7,073 nucleotides of DNA from an uncultured Lachnobacterium sp. (GTDB lineage Bacteria; Bacillota; Clostridia; Lachnospirales; Lachnospiraceae), in NCBI GenBank assembly GCA_945971355.1, contig CAMFPD010000114.1:1-7073 (forward strand), written 5' to 3'. A model generated the notes under the pieces. That model saw nothing but the letters and a program-made list of their open reading frames with translations, was not told the origin of the DNA and made no database searches. The translations under genes and the position numbers were made by a program. This document shows, in pieces, positions 4,686 to 7,073 of the stretch. Within the stretch, counting starts at the first letter, position 1. Every line of letters begins with the position of its first letter.

Positions 4686-5924
4686 TTAGAATATACTCTT
4701 AATTTTTTCCCAAATACTCTTTACTATCTCCTTAATCTTCTCAAAAAGCCCCATTGCAGTCTCTTTGTCAATGCTGTCTAAATCAACACCAAGCTTATCA
4801 GCCCAGCTTGCAGCCTGATTTGCAATTGAATCCCAATCAAGATCAAGACCTTTGAGAGCATTTATAAGTTCAATTAATGTATTGATATCGTCCTCAGACA
4901 ATGAAATCTCATATTTTTTTGCCAGTTCATTTATCGCATCTCTGATATCTTCTTCTGTATCAAGATCTCCGTTTGCAAGCTTCTCTTTTAATTCCGCAAT
5001 TAATGCCTCTACACTTTCAGGATCTCCGTCAATACTCTTATTGAGTTCACCTGTAGTAACAAGCTCATTCAAGGCAGCATCAACTATTTCTTCCTCAATC
5101 TGATTACCTGTCATTTCTTGGTAGGCTTTGAAAATACCTACTAGCGCTGCTGTTCCGGACAACTGGAATGGCCCTGCAACAATAATATTAGCATCTGTTA
5201 CACCTGCTGTCGCCAAAGCATTTTTATACATTCCAACAGTACAATAATTAATATTGTATGTGGAAATATTGATTCCACTTCCTTTATCAGCCTTTGTTAT
5301 AACTACTGACGAGAGAGATTTAGTTCCGATTGCACTCGAATCCATGTATGAATCAAGGTATTGATGCTCTTCCTGATTGTTGATGTAAACAACATCATAA
5401 TTATCTAATGCGGCAGGATCAATTCCCATATATCCAAGAACTGTATTCTTCTGTTCTTCTGTTAAATCAGAGCCAAGTGCCAAATATGGCTTATCATTCT
5501 CAGTAATTACAACTGCATCTGTAGAATCAGACACCTCTGCTGTAGTATTTGCACCTGTACTTGCGCTTGAATCTGTACCTGTGCCTGCATCTGTTCCCGC
5601 ACCTGTACTTGCACTTGAATCTGTACCTGTGCCTGCATCTGTTCCTGTGCTTGCGTCTGCTCCTGTGCCTGCATCTGTTCCTGTGCTTGCGTCTGTTCCT
5701 GTGCCTGCATCTGTTCCTGCACTTGCGTCCGTTCCTGTGCTTGCATCTGTTCCTGCACCGGTGTCTGATGCTGTGCTATCTGTAGTTCCTTCATTTGTAT
5801 CTGTTGTCACAGCCTGTACCTCTGCTCCGTCTGTAACCTCTTCTGCCAAAGCCACATTTAAGTTTCCACAAAGTAAAGTCACTGTCAACACTAAACTAAT
5901 AATCTGTTTAAGTCTCTTTTTCAT
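4686..5924 (-). CDS. Secreted DUF1002 (YpuA-like) protein with low-complexity linker
   Basis: The protein has 412 residues. A signal peptide occupies 1-27 (KKRLK, hydrophobic core, ALA before EE). A low-complexity region of repeating TDASTG/TDAGTG blocks spans about 57-125 and probably acts as a flexible spacer. The DUF1002 domain follows from about 138: VVITENDKPYLALGSDLTEE, MGID, then the YCTVGMYKNALATAGVTDA and VAGPFQLSGTAALVGIFKAY blocks (227-269) that mark the family. A helical acidic tail runs from about 275 and ends with lysine-rich amphipathic KIKEIVKSIWEKIKSIF. DUF1002 proteins, including Bacillus YpuA, are exported and have no settled function. With no anchor motif it is likely secreted or held by its tail. 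GAGGA lies 7 bases before the ATG. The family's usual size is about 300; the excess is the linker. Confidence 0.9.
   Translation of the reverse strand: MKKRLKQIISLVLTVTLLCGNLNVALAEEVTDGAEVQAVTTDTNEGTTDSTASDTGAGTDASTGTDASAGTDAGTGTDASTGTDAGTGADASTGTDAGTGTDSSASTGAGTDAGTGTDSSASTGANTTAEVSDSTDAVVITENDKPYLALGSDLTEEQKNTVLGYMGIDPAALDNYDVVYINNQEEHQYLDSYMDSSAIGTKSLSSVVITKADKGSGINISTYNINYCTVGMYKNALATAGVTDANIIVAGPFQLSGTAALVGIFKAYQEMTGNQIEEEIVDAALNELVTTGELNKSIDGDPESVEALIAELKEKLANGDLDTEEDIRDAINELAKKYEISLSEDDINTLIELINALKGLDLDWDSIANQAASWADKLGVDLDSIDKETAMGLFEKIKEIVKSIWEKIKSIF
5550..5756 (-). repeat. 18-bp tandem repeats coding the TDASTG/TDAGTG linker
   Basis: The region is built of diverged 18-bp units (six residues), often in 36-bp pairs (TDAGTGTDASTG), and holds a nearly exact 48-bp duplication encoding GTDSSASTGAGTDAGT-like blocks at its leftward end (about 5550-5640). 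All units keep the frame. The repeat is also open in other frames, which produces false long reading frames on both strands. Confidence 0.9.
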
Positions 5925-5950
5925 TTTTCTTCCTCTCTATCATGATTAAT

Positions 5951-5956
5951 ATTATA
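5951..5956 (-). promoter_or_regulatory. Possible -10 box for the DUF1002 gene
   Basis: Reading leftward, a perfect TATAAT lies 27 bases before the ATG at 5924. No good -35 hexamer is found at 16-18 bases upstream (the positions read ATACGA or close). It could be a weak or activator-dependent promoter, or a chance match in AT-rich DNA; transcription from the S66 peptidase gene is the alternative. Confidence 0.35.
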
Positions 5957-6007
5957 AACTTCTGTTGAATATTTCGTATTAAATGTGAAATTGTCTGCAA
6001 AATACTA

Positions 6008-7063
6008 TTATCTCCAAGTATATTCAATCTCGAAGTTATTATCTCGATATTCTACCACTGCAGTACTTCCACATACAATAGGCATCATTGGTGAAAGATG
6101 TCCTATATCCAAGTCCATAAGTATCGGAACATTGTATTCTGCAAGCACATCAATAACTGCTCTGTACTGGTCTATTCCAAACATTTCCTGACCATAGGCA
6201 GCACAAGGTCTGCCAATCAGAAAACCTTTTACATTTTTGAACCAATCTGTATTTTTGAGCTGCCCAATTCCTCTTCGAATTGACATTATATTCAAATCAC
6301 AAGCTTCCAAAAACCATATTATTCCATCATCCTTATACTTCTCATTAAATGCTTTCACATGATCATATTTGGTTCCAGCTATTCCAAGAAGGCAATCAAG
6401 ACAACCGCCAATAAGCCTGCCTTCCAATTTCACAGGCTCCTTAGTTATCTGATACTCACCCGCCTCCGTTGGAACAAATCCTTTCATATCTACTTTTTCG
6501 GTAAGATTAAAGCCTATATATGGATGTTCCTCGTCTCTTAAGCTGTTTATTTCCCATTCCTTGTAATTTCTCACAACAGACTTTTTACCTGTAAAAACAT
6601 CAAAGGAATCCACCAGAGACTCGTGCCATTCTTCCATGCCAAACGAACCTGCACATGGTCCATAAATTGATGCAATATCACAAATTGTGGTCTCTAAAAA
6701 TGTAAAATTAGTATTATCAGAAAATCCCATGTACCATTTTGGTTTTGCATTCTTAATACTTTCAAAATCAATATGTGGGATGACCTCGCACATCAACTCG
6801 CCACCGCCACAGGAAATAATTGCATCGTTATTATCACTGAGGTAATACTCATTCAATTCCTTGCCACAAAGCTCAGGGGTGTTACTAATTCCAATTCCTT
6901 TCGCCTCCCTGCAATTTGGTCCTAAATCCAATTTATACCCCAGTGCTTTAAATTTATCAAGTGCCATATCAAATCCACTTGCATATGGTTCTGTTGCACA
7001 TCCAAAGGATGGAGCTACGAATCCTATTGTTCCTCCATCCTTAATAAACTCAGGATATCTCAT
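6008..7063 (-). CDS. S66-family serine peptidase (LD-carboxypeptidase / MccF-like)
   Basis: S66 enzymes cut an L-D peptide bond of peptidoglycan tetrapeptides in the cytoplasm (LdcA, wall recycling) or inactivate microcin C-type antibiotics (MccF). The N-terminal domain begins GGTIGFVAPSFGCA. The nucleophile is S115 in the elbow GFSDNT (113-118), preceded by the oxyanion-region SCGGGE (84-89). The C-terminal domain supplies E253 in FLEACD and H322 in DIGHLSPMMPIVCGSTA. All three catalytic residues are present. At 351 residues it is longer than typical LdcA (about 300) and closer to the MccF-like branch. No signal peptide is seen, so it is cytoplasmic. GGAGGA (7068-7073) lies 4 bases before the ATG, so the gene is complete. 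It runs in the same direction as the DUF1002 gene, 83 bp away. Substrate choice between muropeptide and microcin-like compounds cannot be decided here. Confidence 0.92.
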   Translation of the reverse strand: MRYPEFIKDGGTIGFVAPSFGCATEPYASGFDMALDKFKALGYKLDLGPNCREAKGIGISNTPELCGKELNEYYLSDNNDAIISCGGGELMCEVIPHIDFESIKNAKPKWYMGFSDNTNFTFLETTICDIASIYGPCAGSFGMEEWHESLVDSFDVFTGKKSVVRNYKEWEINSLRDEEHPYIGFNLTEKVDMKGFVPTEAGEYQITKEPVKLEGRLIGGCLDCLLGIAGTKYDHVKAFNEKYKDDGIIWFLEACDLNIMSIRRGIGQLKNTDWFKNVKGFLIGRPCAAYGQEMFGIDQYRAVIDVLAEYNVPILMDLDIGHLSPMMPIVCGSTAVVEYRDNNFEIEYTWR

Positions 7064-7073
7064 ATTTTCCTCC

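Noticed and set aside
5550..5756. CRISPR-like array
   Set aside because: The units are contiguous coding repeats with no unique spacers and no cas genes.
5507..5949. Long reading frames on both strands opposite or beside the DUF1002 linker
   Set aside because: They are repeats of Gln/Ala, Val/Pro or Leu/His created by reading the 18-bp repeat in other frames; no ribosome sites or family features.
5985..6541. Plus-strand small frames opposite the S66 gene
   Set aside because: They are shadows of a complete gene with an intact catalytic triad.
1..7073. tRNA or rRNA genes
   Set aside because: No cloverleaf with a GTTCRANNC-type arm and no rRNA-like sequence was seen on either strand.

Overview
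The window reads as chromosome of a low-GC anaerobic Firmicute, most likely a gut Lachnospiraceae (Clostridia). The grounds are the AT-rich sequence, strong GGAGG ribosome sites, a DUF6088/AbiEii toxin-antitoxin pair, a surface protein with an SPKTG anchor, a DUF1002 secreted protein, and DUF6431 and IS66 transposon debris of the kind common in that family. Species cannot be fixed from the sequence alone.

Layout: (1) 1-306 has no complete gene. It holds a possible leftward gene start at the extreme edge and a structured element (149-261) with three mutually competing arms ending in a T run. (2) 307-1825 is a leftward type IV toxin-antitoxin operon. It encodes an AbiEi-like antitoxin (DUF6088) and an AbiEii nucleotidyltransferase toxin that overlap by 14 bp, behind a TTGACA-17-TATGCT promoter. 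That promoter argues that the antitoxin starts at 1825, not 1876. (3) 1877-2175 is intergenic and rich in inverted repeats, including a 63-bp nested hairpin. (4) 2176-2685 is decayed transposon sequence on the + strand: a frameshifted DUF6431 N-terminal piece joined to the C-terminal end of an IS66-family transposase. (5) 2719-4223 is a leftward gene, with a clear terminator, for a secreted cell-wall-anchored protein. (6) 4237-4379 is a divergent intergenic region with repeated TGCAAT/ATTGCA hexamers that overlap the predicted promoters. It lies between the surface-protein gene and a small rightward ribbon-helix-helix gene (4380-4571). (7) 4582-4617 is a hairpin shared by two convergent genes. 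(8) 4686-5924 (leftward) encodes a secreted DUF1002 protein with a long Thr/Gly/Asp/Ala/Ser repeat linker. (9) 6008-7063 (leftward) encodes a complete S66-family serine peptidase of the LD-carboxypeptidase/MccF type.

How the parts may work together: the AbiE pair is a self-contained defence or stability module. The ribbon-helix-helix protein is well placed to control itself and the divergent surface-protein gene through the shared hexamers (inference). The S66 peptidase and DUF1002 genes run in the same direction with an 83-bp gap and could be partly co-transcribed, but the DUF1002 gene has its own possible -10 box. Each gene belongs to a family I can place. The least explained parts are the 149-261 RNA-like element and the TGCAAT operator-like cluster.
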